Positions 1 to 5,826 of a DNA stretch of 6,719 bases are shown in pieces. Origin of the DNA: Synechococcales cyanobacterium PMM_0003 (lineage in GTDB: Bacteria > Cyanobacteriota > Cyanobacteriia > Pseudanabaenales > Pseudanabaenaceae); contig CASBRC010000363.1 in the NCBI GenBank assembly GCA_949128015.1, positions 1 through 6,719 of the forward strand. Reading direction: 5' to 3'. A program made the translations under genes and the position numbers. The stretch's first letter is position 1. Each line of letters opens with the position of its first letter. Below the pieces are notes generated by a model. That model saw nothing but the letters and a program-made list of their open reading frames with translations, did not search any database and had not been told where the DNA came from.

Positions 1-813
1 GAATTTATAGAGCGTCTTAAACTCTCAGCGAAAGCCGATGATTTCAAAGATAAGGCGGATTTATTAATGGCGCATTTACATCTTTGGGAAATTGGTATGA
101 AAGAGATTGCGCTGACTGATTTCCATTCAGGCGAATCTGTAATTATTCCTCTCGATCCAACCAAGAACGCTGCTCAGAATGCTCAATCTTTTTATAAAAA
201 ACATCAAAAGCAAAAGCGAGCGGCTCTTGCGATCGCACCACTTCTAGAAGCTGTCCAACAAGAAATCGCCTATCTCGAACAAGTTTCTACGGCAGTTAGT
301 TTATTGGAACAAAACGAACTGACTGCATTACAAGAAATTCGTGCTGAACTAGCTCAGCAAGGCTATCTCAAAGTCACCGCCGAATATGCTCCACGCACAA
401 AAACTAATAACAAGAAAAACAAGAGCAACAGAACCAAGCAAGAAGAAATTCCCGATTGCCATCGATTCACTACTCCCAATGGGTTTGAAGTGTGGGTAGG
501 TCGGAATAATTATCAAAACGATTTAATTTCTTTTCGTATCGCAGGGGAATATGATCTCTGGCTCCATGCTCAAGAAATATCTGGTAGTCATGTATTACTG
601 CGTTTACCTGCGGGTGCGATCGCAGAAGATCTAGATCTCCAAATGGCGGCAAATTATGCTGCCTACTACAGCCGTGCTAGGCAAAGCGATCAAGTGCCAG
701 TGGTTTGCACTATTCCTAAATATGTCTTCAAGCCCAAAGGCGCAAAACCGGGGATGGTCGTTTATACGCACGAAAAGATCATCTGGGGACAGCCAACGAG
801 CTTGAGAAAATAG
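1..813 (+). CDS. rqcH: RqcH / NFACT-family ribosome quality control protein, C-terminal part (5' end outside window)
   Basis: The frame is open from base 1 to the TAG at 811-813, giving 270 residues with no stop upstream of the ATG at 67, so the ATG is internal and this is the back half of a protein that is usually about 550-580 residues. NFACT proteins bind the stalled 50S subunit with peptidyl-tRNA and, in bacteria, direct alanine tailing of the stalled chain for degradation. Seen in fragment numbering: a conserved block NAAQNAQSFYKKHQKQKRA (56-74), a helical, probably coiled-coil stretch (about 70-125), a Lys/Asn-rich linker (133-149), then the NFACT-R (DUF814) domain with NGFEVWVGRNN (160-170), DLWLHAQEISGSHVLLR (185-201) and KPKGAKPGMVVYT (244-256). 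The catalytic-like NFACT-N domain with its DR motif lies outside the window and cannot be checked. The family is often annotated as fibronectin-binding protein. It converges on the gene at 939-1691. Confidence 0.93.
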   Translation, partial: EFIERLKLSAKADDFKDKADLLMAHLHLWEIGMKEIALTDFHSGESVIIPLDPTKNAAQNAQSFYKKHQKQKRAALAIAPLLEAVQQEIAYLEQVSTAVSLLEQNELTALQEIRAELAQQGYLKVTAEYAPRTKTNNKKNKSNRTKQEEIPDCHRFTTPNGFEVWVGRNNYQNDLISFRIAGEYDLWLHAQEISGSHVLLRLPAGAIAEDLDLQMAANYAAYYSRARQSDQVPVVCTIPKYVFKPKGAKPGMVVYTHEKIIWGQPTSLRK

Positions 814-833
814 CAAGGATCGCAAATTAGATA

Positions 834-884
834 AAACCCAAATATGTTTCGGCGGGCTAAGCCCGCCGAAACATATTTGGGTTT
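834..884. repeat. AAACCC palindrome, copy 1 (24-bp perfect stem)
   Basis: Bases 834-857 are the exact reverse complement of 861-884, with a TAA loop at 858-860. The ends read AAACCCAA and TTGGGTTT, as in three other palindromes of this window, while the inner stem (GGCGGGC at its tip) is not shared with them. It lies between two convergent genes, so it could end transcription from both sides, but neither strand has a T-run directly after the GC-rich part of the stem, so it is a poor intrinsic terminator. Confidence 0.9.
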
Positions 885-938
885 GAAATGCATAAGTTAT
901 TTAGTTGGCGATCATAAGATGGTTGTATGGCGATCGCC

Positions 939-1691
939 TCAAATTTCATCAGGATTGATGCCCAACGATCTTAAATAATTAGCCAACTTCTCTTTTTGCT
1001 GACGCTCTTGATCGGCGATCGCCTCAGCTTGCAGTCTAGCCTGTTGCTCAAACGAGCGCTCCAACTCAGCCTGAAATCTAGCCCGTTCCGCCTCAGCATA
1101 AGAAAGCAAAACCTGATTAGAAATCGGATCATAGAAACGAAAACCTCGATCAGGATATAAATGTAGATCTAAGCCCAACACTTCACTATGCAACGACAAA
1201 ATATCATCAGGCAAAACTGAAACTGCGATCGCTTCATACCTTCCTTGCTCTAGCCGTACACCTTGTAACGATGTTGGTTTTAAATATTCGCCCGTCGGGT
1301 CATACTGAAAATATTCCTTCACTCCCAAATCTCGATAAATCAATGGATTTTGCTCGCGGTCTTTGGTCACTGTTCCCTTAGATGTTATTTCCAAAACAAA
1401 ATCTGGAGCTTTTCCCCCTTCTTCATAGATCTTGTAACTTACTCGGTCTTCTTTGCTCATGCCAAAGACAACAAAAGTATCGGGTGCTATCCTTTTTTCG
1501 ATGTTATTGTCCATATATCGAATAAATAGATTGCCAGATACATAGACATTTGCTTGAGCTTCAAACCATAGTCTCAATGCTTCTGTCGTATAGCTAAGAT
1601 TACGCCGTTGTTTGTCGCCTTCTGGCATAGGCTGGAAGTCCTCGTCTGATTCAATGGGTGAGATTAGCTTTAGATCACCAGAAATTATCAT
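939..1691 (-). CDS. Uma2 family (DUF820) PD-(D/E)XK nuclease-like protein
   Basis: A 250-residue protein of the Uma2 family, which has a restriction-endonuclease-like fold, is present in many copies in cyanobacterial genomes and has no settled role. Seen: APDTFVVF (69-76, acidic D71), the core strand PDFVLEITSKGT (96-107) supplying D97 and E101, a following KDRE (110-113) and the typical YRDLGVKEYFQYDP (119-132). These match the family's usual PDLVxEVxSPST...Y..GVxEYWxxDP pattern, with SKGT in place of SPST. Residues about 198-240 are rich in Glu, Gln, Arg and Ala and should form a coiled coil, a common C-terminal tail in these proteins. The start is supported by GGAG seven bases before the ATG. 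Residues 1-30 are family-typical in length but not conserved. It stands alone, convergent with rqcH and divergent from the aldolase, with a perfect palindrome on each side. Nuclease activity is inferred from the fold, not shown. Confidence 0.88.
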   Translation of the reverse strand: MIISGDLKLISPIESDEDFQPMPEGDKQRRNLSYTTEALRLWFEAQANVYVSGNLFIRYMDNNIEKRIAPDTFVVFGMSKEDRVSYKIYEEGGKAPDFVLEITSKGTVTKDREQNPLIYRDLGVKEYFQYDPTGEYLKPTSLQGVRLEQGRYEAIAVSVLPDDILSLHSEVLGLDLHLYPDRGFRFYDPISNQVLLSYAEAERARFQAELERSFEQQARLQAEAIADQERQQKEKLANYLRSLGINPDEI

Positions 1692-1698
1692 GACGGCG

Positions 1699-1702
1699 CT
1701 CC
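1699..1702 (-). promoter_or_regulatory. Shine-Dalgarno sequence of the Uma2 gene
   Basis: On the minus strand GGAG is followed by seven bases and then the ATG at 1691-1689. It is the clearest ribosome binding site in the window; fba, gatB and the hydrolase have none of comparable quality. Confidence 0.6.
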
Positions 1703-1765
1703 AAGTGAAGTTAGATCCAAATGTAATCTAGCATACTCCCTTCCCAGTGAAAGATTAGACAGTAA

Positions 1766-1818
1766 AACCCAAGAATTAGCGTTGCGGCGTTTCGCGCCGC
1801 AACGCTAATTCTTGGGTT
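1766..1818. repeat. AAACCC palindrome, copy 2 (24-bp perfect stem)
   Basis: Bases 1766-1789 are the exact reverse complement of 1795-1818, with a five-base loop TTTCG. The left flank reads AAAACCCAAG and the right end CTTGGGTT, so the palindrome carries the same end motif as copy 1, but its interior (GAATTAGCG, GTTGCGGCG) is unrelated. It lies between two divergent genes, where no terminator is needed, and has no T-run. It is about 47 bases from the aldolase start and about 75 from the Uma2 start, so it must lie beside or between their promoters. Confidence 0.9.
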
Positions 1819-1864
1819 AGAAAAGAGTATGATTGTCTGATATCTATTTTAACAACAAGTCATT

Positions 1865-2761
1865 ATGTTGAGTTCGACTAGGGAACTTCTAGAAACAGCG
1901 CGTCGCAATGCTTATGCGATCGGAGCTTTTAACGTTTATAACTTAGAAGGCGTAAAAGCAGTGATAAACGCTGCCGAAATCAGCCGCAGCCCTGCGATGC
2001 TGCAACTGCATCCTAGCGCTCTCATCTATGGCAAACTTCCTTTAGTGCGGATGTGTATCGAAGCCGCGCGATCGGCGAATGTGCCAATTTCTATTCATCT
2101 TGATCATAGTACTTCTGCTAGCGATATCCGCTTAGCCTTAGATGCAGGTGTGCGATCGATCATGGCAGATGGTTCACCAATGACTTATGAAAAGAATTTG
2201 GAATTTACTAGAGATATGACGACACTCTCGCATAAGTTCCATGCAGTCGTAGAAGCAGAAATTGGTAGAATTAGTGGAACTGAAGATGGATTGACGATCG
2301 CCGAAAAAGAAGCAAAAATGACCGATCCCATTCAAGCGTTTGAATTTGTGCATCATACTAAAGTTGATGCGATCGCAGTTACGATTGGCAATGTCCATGG
2401 CGAATACAAAAGCCCACCGCGCTTAGATTTTGATCGTCTTGAAAAAATCCGTAGCCTAATTGATATTCCCTTAGTTTTGCATGGCGCATCGGGGTTGCCT
2501 GCGGAAATGATTGCGCGAGCGATTCAATTGGGAGTTTGTAAATTTAATGTGAATACTGAAGTGCGCCAAGCTTATATGCAAGCGCTAAAAATAGAAATCT
2601 GTGGCGATAGTCCCAAGGATTTATTAGACATTGCTGGTGTTGCGATCGCAGCTATGCAAGAAGTAATCATCGAAAAGCTTGAGCTTTTTGGTTCAGTCGG
2701 TAAAGCTCATTTACATGAAACACCCTACGCAGATATGTTAGCCAATCAAGCTCATCAATAA
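1865..2761 (+). CDS. Class II (zinc-dependent) fructose/tagatose-bisphosphate aldolase family protein
   Basis: A 298-residue member of the class II aldolase family, which cleaves or forms ketose-1,6-bisphosphates by a zinc enolate mechanism. Seen: HLDHS (78-82) with the expected catalytic D80 and zinc ligand H81; SIMADGS (98-104); VVEAEIGRISGTEDG (128-142) with acidic residues E130 and E132; TIGNVHGEY (173-181) with zinc ligand H178; LVLHGASGLP (203-212) with zinc ligand H206; and KFNVNTE (226-232), the phosphate and substrate loop. Length and spacing match the short KbaY/GatY type rather than the roughly 360-residue class II enzyme that cyanobacteria use in the Calvin cycle, so it is probably a second aldolase. 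The family usually has HGGSG and IGTAHG; here the residues are HGASG and IGNVHG, so the substrate is uncertain and I give no symbol. The start lacks a clear Shine-Dalgarno sequence. The TAA stop lies inside the stem of a palindrome. Confidence 0.9.
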   Translation: MLSSTRELLETARRNAYAIGAFNVYNLEGVKAVINAAEISRSPAMLQLHPSALIYGKLPLVRMCIEAARSANVPISIHLDHSTSASDIRLALDAGVRSIMADGSPMTYEKNLEFTRDMTTLSHKFHAVVEAEIGRISGTEDGLTIAEKEAKMTDPIQAFEFVHHTKVDAIAVTIGNVHGEYKSPPRLDFDRLEKIRSLIDIPLVLHGASGLPAEMIARAIQLGVCKFNVNTEVRQAYMQALKIEICGDSPKDLLDIAGVAIAAMQEVIIEKLELFGSVGKAHLHETPYADMLANQAHQ

Positions 2762-2818
2762 AACCCAAAAAAGCTATATCACACGCACAGCGTGTGATAT
2801 AGCTTTTTTGGGTTTTAT
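2758..2818. repeat. AAACCC palindrome, copy 3 (29-bp perfect stem), likely terminator of the aldolase gene
   Basis: Bases 2758-2786 are the exact reverse complement of 2790-2818, with an ACA loop. The AAACCC...GGGTTT core is 2761-2815, and the stem reaches into the stop codon at 2759-2761. The inner GC-containing stem GCTATATCACACGC is followed by six Ts, the layout of an intrinsic terminator, and a matching A-run makes it work in either direction. Its interior is homologous to copy 4 with three paired base changes. Confidence 0.88.
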
Positions 2819-2828
2819 CATCGTAATG

Positions 2829-2984
2829 CTAGCAGCCTGTCGGAGAAATGATTTTTCGGCAAACTCGTTACCTGTAGGGTTCGTTACGCTGCCGCTAACG
2901 AACCTTGATCGGTTGAGCTGTGCGTTACGCTATGGCTAACACACCCTACGAAGGCAATTTTGGATTTCTCCGACAGGCTGCTAG
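2829..2984. mobile_element. 156-base foldback element with 21-bp inverted ends (MITE-like, non-coding)
   Basis: Bases 2829-2849 are the exact reverse complement of 2964-2984 (CTAGCAGCCTGTCGGAGAAAT). The outermost CTAG is present at both ends and could be a duplicated target, either CTAG or just TA, leaving inverted ends of about 17-18 bases. The inside codes for nothing but folds further: GTAGGGT (2874-2880) pairs with ACCCTAC (2943-2949); GGTTCGTTA (2878-2886) pairs with TAACGAACC (2896-2904); GTGCGTTA (2920-2927) pairs with TAACACAC (2937-2944) with one mismatch. The two inner hairpins are relatives, each having a GTTACGCT...GCTAAC core with a nine-base loop. This is what a MITE, or a repeat nested in one, would look like; the parent transposase family cannot be told from this window. 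Confidence 0.65.
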
Positions 2985-2988
2985 GATT

Positions 2989-2994
2989 TATACT
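2989..2994 (+). promoter_or_regulatory. Possible -10 box for gatB
   Basis: TATACT lies five bases beyond the right end of the foldback element, on the gatB strand. No good -35 hexamer is found at the usual distance; the corresponding bases fall in the element's right inverted end. If it is used, transcription would start near base 3001, the first base of the hairpin at 3001-3045. Confidence 0.3.
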
Positions 2995-3000
2995 AGATTG

Positions 3001-3045
3001 GATGAGCATAGTGACTTAGCTAATAGCTAAGTCACTATGCTCATC
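3001..3045. repeat. Perfect 21-bp hairpin in the gatB leader
   Basis: Bases 3001-3021 are the exact reverse complement of 3025-3045, with loop AAT. It lacks the AAACCC ends and is therefore not a member of that palindrome family. There is no T-run on the gatB strand, so it is not a standard terminator. It ends 33 bases before the gatB ATG and, if the -10 box at 2989-2994 is used, would form the very 5' end of the mRNA. Confidence 0.8.
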
Positions 3046-3078
3046 TCCAAATACTTTGCCTAAACGAACGCATACGTT

Positions 3079-4557
3079 ATGACTGCAACCGCACCTACCA
3101 AGACCAAGACACAATACGAAGCCGTCATTGGTTTAGAAACCCACTGTCAGTTGACCACAAACTCAAAAATCTTTTGTGGCTGCTCAACCCAGTTTGGCGC
3201 ACCACCAAACACAAATGTTTGTCCAGTTTGTCTTGGTATGCCAGGCGTGTTGCCAGTATTAAACGAAAAGGTGTTGGAGTATGCAGTCAAATCTGGACTA
3301 GCCCTAAATTGTCAGATTGCACCCCATAGCAAGTTCGATCGCAAACAATATTTTTATCCTGATCTTCCCAAAAACTATCAAGTTTCTCAGTACGATCTAC
3401 CGATCGCAGAGCATGGTTGGATTGAAATTCAACTCGAAGATGGCAGCACTAAGCGGATTGGGATTACGCGCTTGCATATGGAAGAAGATGCAGGAAAATT
3501 AGTTCATGCAGGTAGCGATCGCCTATCGGGTTCTAGCCATTCGCTCGTAGATTTTAATCGTACAGGCGTAGCTCTATGCGAAATCGTCTCTGAGCCAGAT
3601 ATGCGAACGGGTGCAGAAGCAGCAGCCTATGCCCAAGAGATGCGTCGTATTTTGCGATATCTCGGTGTTTGCGATGGAAACATGCAAGAAGGATCGTTGC
3701 GTTGTGATGTGAATATCTCTGTGCGTCCTGTGGGGCGCGAGAAGTTCGGCACGAAGGTAGAAATCAAGAATATGAACTCCTTCAATGCTATTCAAAGAGC
3801 GATCGATTTTGAAATCCATCGTCAAGTCGAAGCGATCGAGACGGGCTGTGAAGAAATCAAACAAGAAACTCGCCTCTGGGAAGAGAACAGTCAACGCACA
3901 ATCAGTATGCGTGCCAAGGAAGGCGCAAGTGATTATCGCTATTTCCCTGAGCCAGACTTAATGGCGATCGAAGTTCCATTAACAACTTTAGCGCAATATC
4001 GTTCCGAACTTCCTACACTCCCTGCCGCACATCGCAAACGCTATCAAGCAGAGTTTGGATTAACTGCCTATGATGCCGCGCTAATTGCCGACGATCGCAG
4101 TATTGCCGAGTTCTTTGATGCCACGATTCTTGCAGGTGCAGATCCGAAGCAAGTATTTAATTGGGTAATGGGCGACGTTACGGCTTATCTCAATGAGAAC
4201 AAGCTCAAGATTGCGGATATTGCCCTCACCCCTGCGGTTTTAGGCGAAATGATTTCGCTAATTACCGACGGCACAATCAGCAGCAAAATCGCTAAAGACA
4301 TCCTGCCTGAACTCATTGCTAAAGGTGGCTCAGTCAAAGATCTTGTCGCATCTAAGGGCTTAACGGTTCTTGCAGGTGCGGAACTTGAGAAAATTATTGA
4401 TGAGATTATTGCGGCTAATCCAAAGGAAGTGGAGCAATATAAGGCTGGTAAAACTAAGCTATTAGGATTCTTTGTCGGTCAAACCATGAAGAAAACTCAA
4501 GGACGTGCCGAACCTCAATCAACCAACAAATTGATTACTGATAAACTCTCAGAATAA
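3079..4557 (+). CDS. gatB: Aspartyl/glutamyl-tRNA(Asn/Gln) amidotransferase subunit B
   Basis: A 492-residue, full-length GatB, the subunit of the GatCAB complex that binds misacylated Glu-tRNA(Gln) or Asp-tRNA(Asn), activates the side chain with ATP and amidates it with ammonia from GatA. Seen: VIGLETHCQL (16-25); the cysteine set C33, C35, C48 and C51 in FCGC...CPVCLGMPG, which fits the family's zinc site; YFYPDLPKNYQVSQYD (91-106); the acidic HMEEDAGK (133-140); NRTGVALCEIVSEPD (160-174); EGSLRCDVNISVRP (204-217); and a C-terminal YqeY-like tail (about 340-492) that contacts the tRNA. All expected blocks are present. The N-terminal MTATAP...QYEAVIGLE suits this ATG; no clear Shine-Dalgarno precedes it. 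It is monocistronic here, ending in a strong terminator. gatA and gatC are not nearby, as is common in cyanobacteria. Confidence 0.97.
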   Translation: MTATAPTKTKTQYEAVIGLETHCQLTTNSKIFCGCSTQFGAPPNTNVCPVCLGMPGVLPVLNEKVLEYAVKSGLALNCQIAPHSKFDRKQYFYPDLPKNYQVSQYDLPIAEHGWIEIQLEDGSTKRIGITRLHMEEDAGKLVHAGSDRLSGSSHSLVDFNRTGVALCEIVSEPDMRTGAEAAAYAQEMRRILRYLGVCDGNMQEGSLRCDVNISVRPVGREKFGTKVEIKNMNSFNAIQRAIDFEIHRQVEAIETGCEEIKQETRLWEENSQRTISMRAKEGASDYRYFPEPDLMAIEVPLTTLAQYRSELPTLPAAHRKRYQAEFGLTAYDAALIADDRSIAEFFDATILAGADPKQVFNWVMGDVTAYLNENKLKIADIALTPAVLGEMISLITDGTISSKIAKDILPELIAKGGSVKDLVASKGLTVLAGAELEKIIDEIIAANPKEVEQYKAGKTKLLGFFVGQTMKKTQGRAEPQSTNKLITDKLSE

Positions 4558-4584
4558 AAAAGCGGCGCATCGCGCCGCTTTTTT
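4556..4584. terminator. Bidirectional intrinsic terminator between gatB and the hydrolase gene
   Basis: The stem is AGCGGCGC/GCGCCGCT with loop ATC (4569-4571), flanked by an A-run on the left and eight Ts (4579-4586) on the right; fully paired it is 4556-4568 with 4572-4584. It starts within the gatB stop codon and ends one base before the stop codon of the opposite gene, so it serves both convergent units. Confidence 0.9.
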
Positions 4585-5505
4585 TTATAGCTTAAAGAAA
4601 CTGCGAATAGAATTTAAATATAGTGGCTCGTTGGTAGAGGCATTATTATTATGTCCGCCATTAGGGATGAGAACGATTTGCTTTCTGGTTGGCGTTGCCT
4701 CATACATCTGCTGCGCCATTGTCGTAGGGATTACTTCATCCGCAGTGCCATGAATATAAATCACAGGTATAGCTAGCGATCGCAATTTAGCGATCGAATC
4801 AAATCGCTGATGAATTAACAAATCAATTGGGAAAACTCGATACTTGGGATCGAGCTGAGCCATCTCGCTCATTGAAGTAAAGGAAGCATCGACAATCATT
4901 CCCAAGGCTTTAGGATGCTTAGTTGCTAAATCGATTGCGATCGCACCACCTAATGAATGTCCGTAAATTAAGATTTGGCTTGGCTTGAAACCCTTCTGAA
5001 TTAAATAATTCCAAGAGACCTGTGCATCTGTATAAACTGAAGATTCTGAAGGGAAGCCGCCCTCACTTTTGCCATAGCCACGATAATCAATTACTAAGAC
5101 TGAGAAGCCCATTCGCATTAAGCGATTAGCATGTTTTGCGTTAGCACTAATATTCTTCCCCTTGCCATGCAAATATAAAATCACTTTGCGATCGCCTAAA
5201 TCAGCTTTCTCTTCCTGCTTGGCATTGGGTAACCACCAGCCGTGAATATTTTCGCTATTGCCATCAGGATTCTTGACAGGGATTAAGACATCTTCATACT
5301 TGGCATTAAATTTAGCAGGTGTAGTCGTAATTTCCTTTTCAGGTGAAAAGACCAATCTCGTCTGACCGAACCATAGAGCCGCACAAACAGAAGCATAAAA
5401 ACTGGCGATCGCAATGCCTGCGATCGCAACAGGACGTACCCAACGTTTTTGCGATCGTTTACCGATCTGCTCATTTTGCAATGATTCTAGAGATGATTCT
5501 GTCAT
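4585..5505 (-). CDS. Membrane-anchored alpha/beta hydrolase (BEM46/ABHD13-like)
   Basis: A 306-residue serine hydrolase. Seen: a positively charged N-terminus (KRSQKRWVR, 16-24), one hydrophobic segment (about 25-47) that should act as an uncleaved membrane anchor, then the hydrolase fold: the oxyanion region LYLHGKGKN (110-118), VIDYRGYGKSEG (138-149), the nucleophile elbow GHSLGG with S184, the acid D256 in HGTADEVIP (252-260), and H285 in PNGGHNN. The Ser-Asp-His triad is complete. This arrangement resembles BEM46/ABHD13/ABHD17-type lipid or peptide hydrolases; the substrate is unknown, and no lid or cofactor motif narrows it down. The catalytic domain probably faces away from the cytoplasm or lies at the membrane, but the topology is inferred from the charge pattern only. 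No strong Shine-Dalgarno precedes the ATG. It is a single gene, convergent with gatB and divergent from the tRNA. Confidence 0.9.
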   Translation of the reverse strand: MTESSLESLQNEQIGKRSQKRWVRPVAIAGIAIASFYASVCAALWFGQTRLVFSPEKEITTTPAKFNAKYEDVLIPVKNPDGNSENIHGWWLPNAKQEEKADLGDRKVILYLHGKGKNISANAKHANRLMRMGFSVLVIDYRGYGKSEGGFPSESSVYTDAQVSWNYLIQKGFKPSQILIYGHSLGGAIAIDLATKHPKALGMIVDASFTSMSEMAQLDPKYRVFPIDLLIHQRFDSIAKLRSLAIPVIYIHGTADEVIPTTMAQQMYEATPTRKQIVLIPNGGHNNNASTNEPLYLNSIRSFFKL

Positions 5506-5525
5506 GGAATTGATTTTTAGGGCTT

Positions 5526-5531
5526 AGTATA
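5526..5531 (-). promoter_or_regulatory. Possible -10 box of the hydrolase gene
   Basis: Read on the minus strand these bases are TATACT, about 20 bases before the ATG. I see no matching -35 hexamer, so the leader would be very short and the call is weak. Confidence 0.3.
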
Positions 5532-5573
5532 AAATCAATTTTAGAGGTTGTAGTAGCTAAGTAGTCAAGCATA

Positions 5574-5632
5574 TTTAAACCCAAAAAGCTGTAGCGCACG
5601 CTGCGCGTGCGCTACAGCTTTTTGGGTTTAAA
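5574..5632. repeat. AAACCC palindrome, copy 4 (28-bp perfect stem)
   Basis: Bases 5574-5601 are the exact reverse complement of 5605-5632, with loop TGC. The core AAACCC...GGGTTT is 5577-5629. The inner stem GCTGTAGCGCACGC is flanked by A5 and T5 and so has the form of a bidirectional terminator, yet it lies between two divergent units (hydrolase and tRNA) where none is needed. It differs from copy 3 at three stem positions, each changed on both arms so that pairing is kept. Confidence 0.9.
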
Positions 5633-5693
5633 GGTTTCCTTTACCCAACTACTTATAGGGTTGCAAGCTATAAATTTAGTTTTGAGCAAAATA

Positions 5694-5721
5694 TTGCATA
5701 TTTGCGCGATTGCTGTAATAT
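5694..5721 (+). promoter_or_regulatory. Likely promoter of tRNA-Leu
   Basis: A -35-like TTGCAT (5694-5699) and a -10-like TAATAT (5716-5721) are separated by 16 bases. Transcription would start near 5728, about 18 bases before the mature tRNA. Both hexamers are close to the sigma-70 consensus. Confidence 0.55.
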
Positions 5722-5745
5722 AGTAAAGCACTTAAAAAGCAAATT

Positions 5746-5826
5746 GCGGTCATGGTGGAATGGTAGACACGCCATCTTGAGGTGGTGGTGGCGAAAGCTG
5801 TGAGAGTTCGAGTCTCTCTGACCGCA
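5746..5826 (+). tRNA. trnL-GAG: tRNA-Leu, anticodon GAG
   Basis: A full type II tRNA of 81 bases reads leucine codons CUC and CUU. The acceptor GCGGTCA (5746-5752) pairs fully with TGACCGC (5819-5825), with A5826 as discriminator, the base expected for leucine. The D arm is GTG/CAC (5755-5757, 5768-5770) around a loop containing GG; the anticodon stem CCATC/GGTGG (5772-5776, 5784-5788) has loop TTGAGGT, placing GAG at 5779-5781. A long variable arm (5789-5801) can form a GGC/GCT stem with a GAAA loop, the class II feature of leucine and serine tRNAs. The T stem is GAGAG/CTCTC around TTCGAGT. CCA is not encoded and must be added after processing. The gene stands alone between its own promoter and terminator. 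Confidence 0.95.

Noticed and set aside
67..69. ATG at 67 as the start of the first gene
   Set aside because: The frame continues upstream to base 1 with sequence that fits the NFACT family, so this is an internal methionine.
834..884. Simple intrinsic terminator for rqcH and Uma2
   Set aside because: The location fits but the stem is not followed by a T-run in either direction, so it is listed as a repeat; a terminating role is possible but not supported by the sequence.
1692..1864. Riboswitch in the leader of the aldolase gene
   Set aside because: Apart from the palindrome I see no conserved aptamer-like elements, and the region is shared with a divergent gene.
3574..3894. A 106-codon minus-strand reading frame within gatB
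   Set aside because: It lies entirely opposite conserved GatB codons, and the sequence has no family-like motif.
834..5632. CRISPR array or REP/RAYT-type repeats
   Set aside because: The palindromes are far apart without regular spacers, their interiors differ, there is no conserved GTAG foot beside the stems, and no cas or RAYT transposase gene is present.
5558..5655. Eight-base inverted match TAAGTAGT (5558-5565) / ACTACTTA (5648-5655) around palindrome copy 4
   Set aside because: It is short, unevenly spaced (8 and 15 bases from the stem) and absent from the other copies, so it is probably chance.
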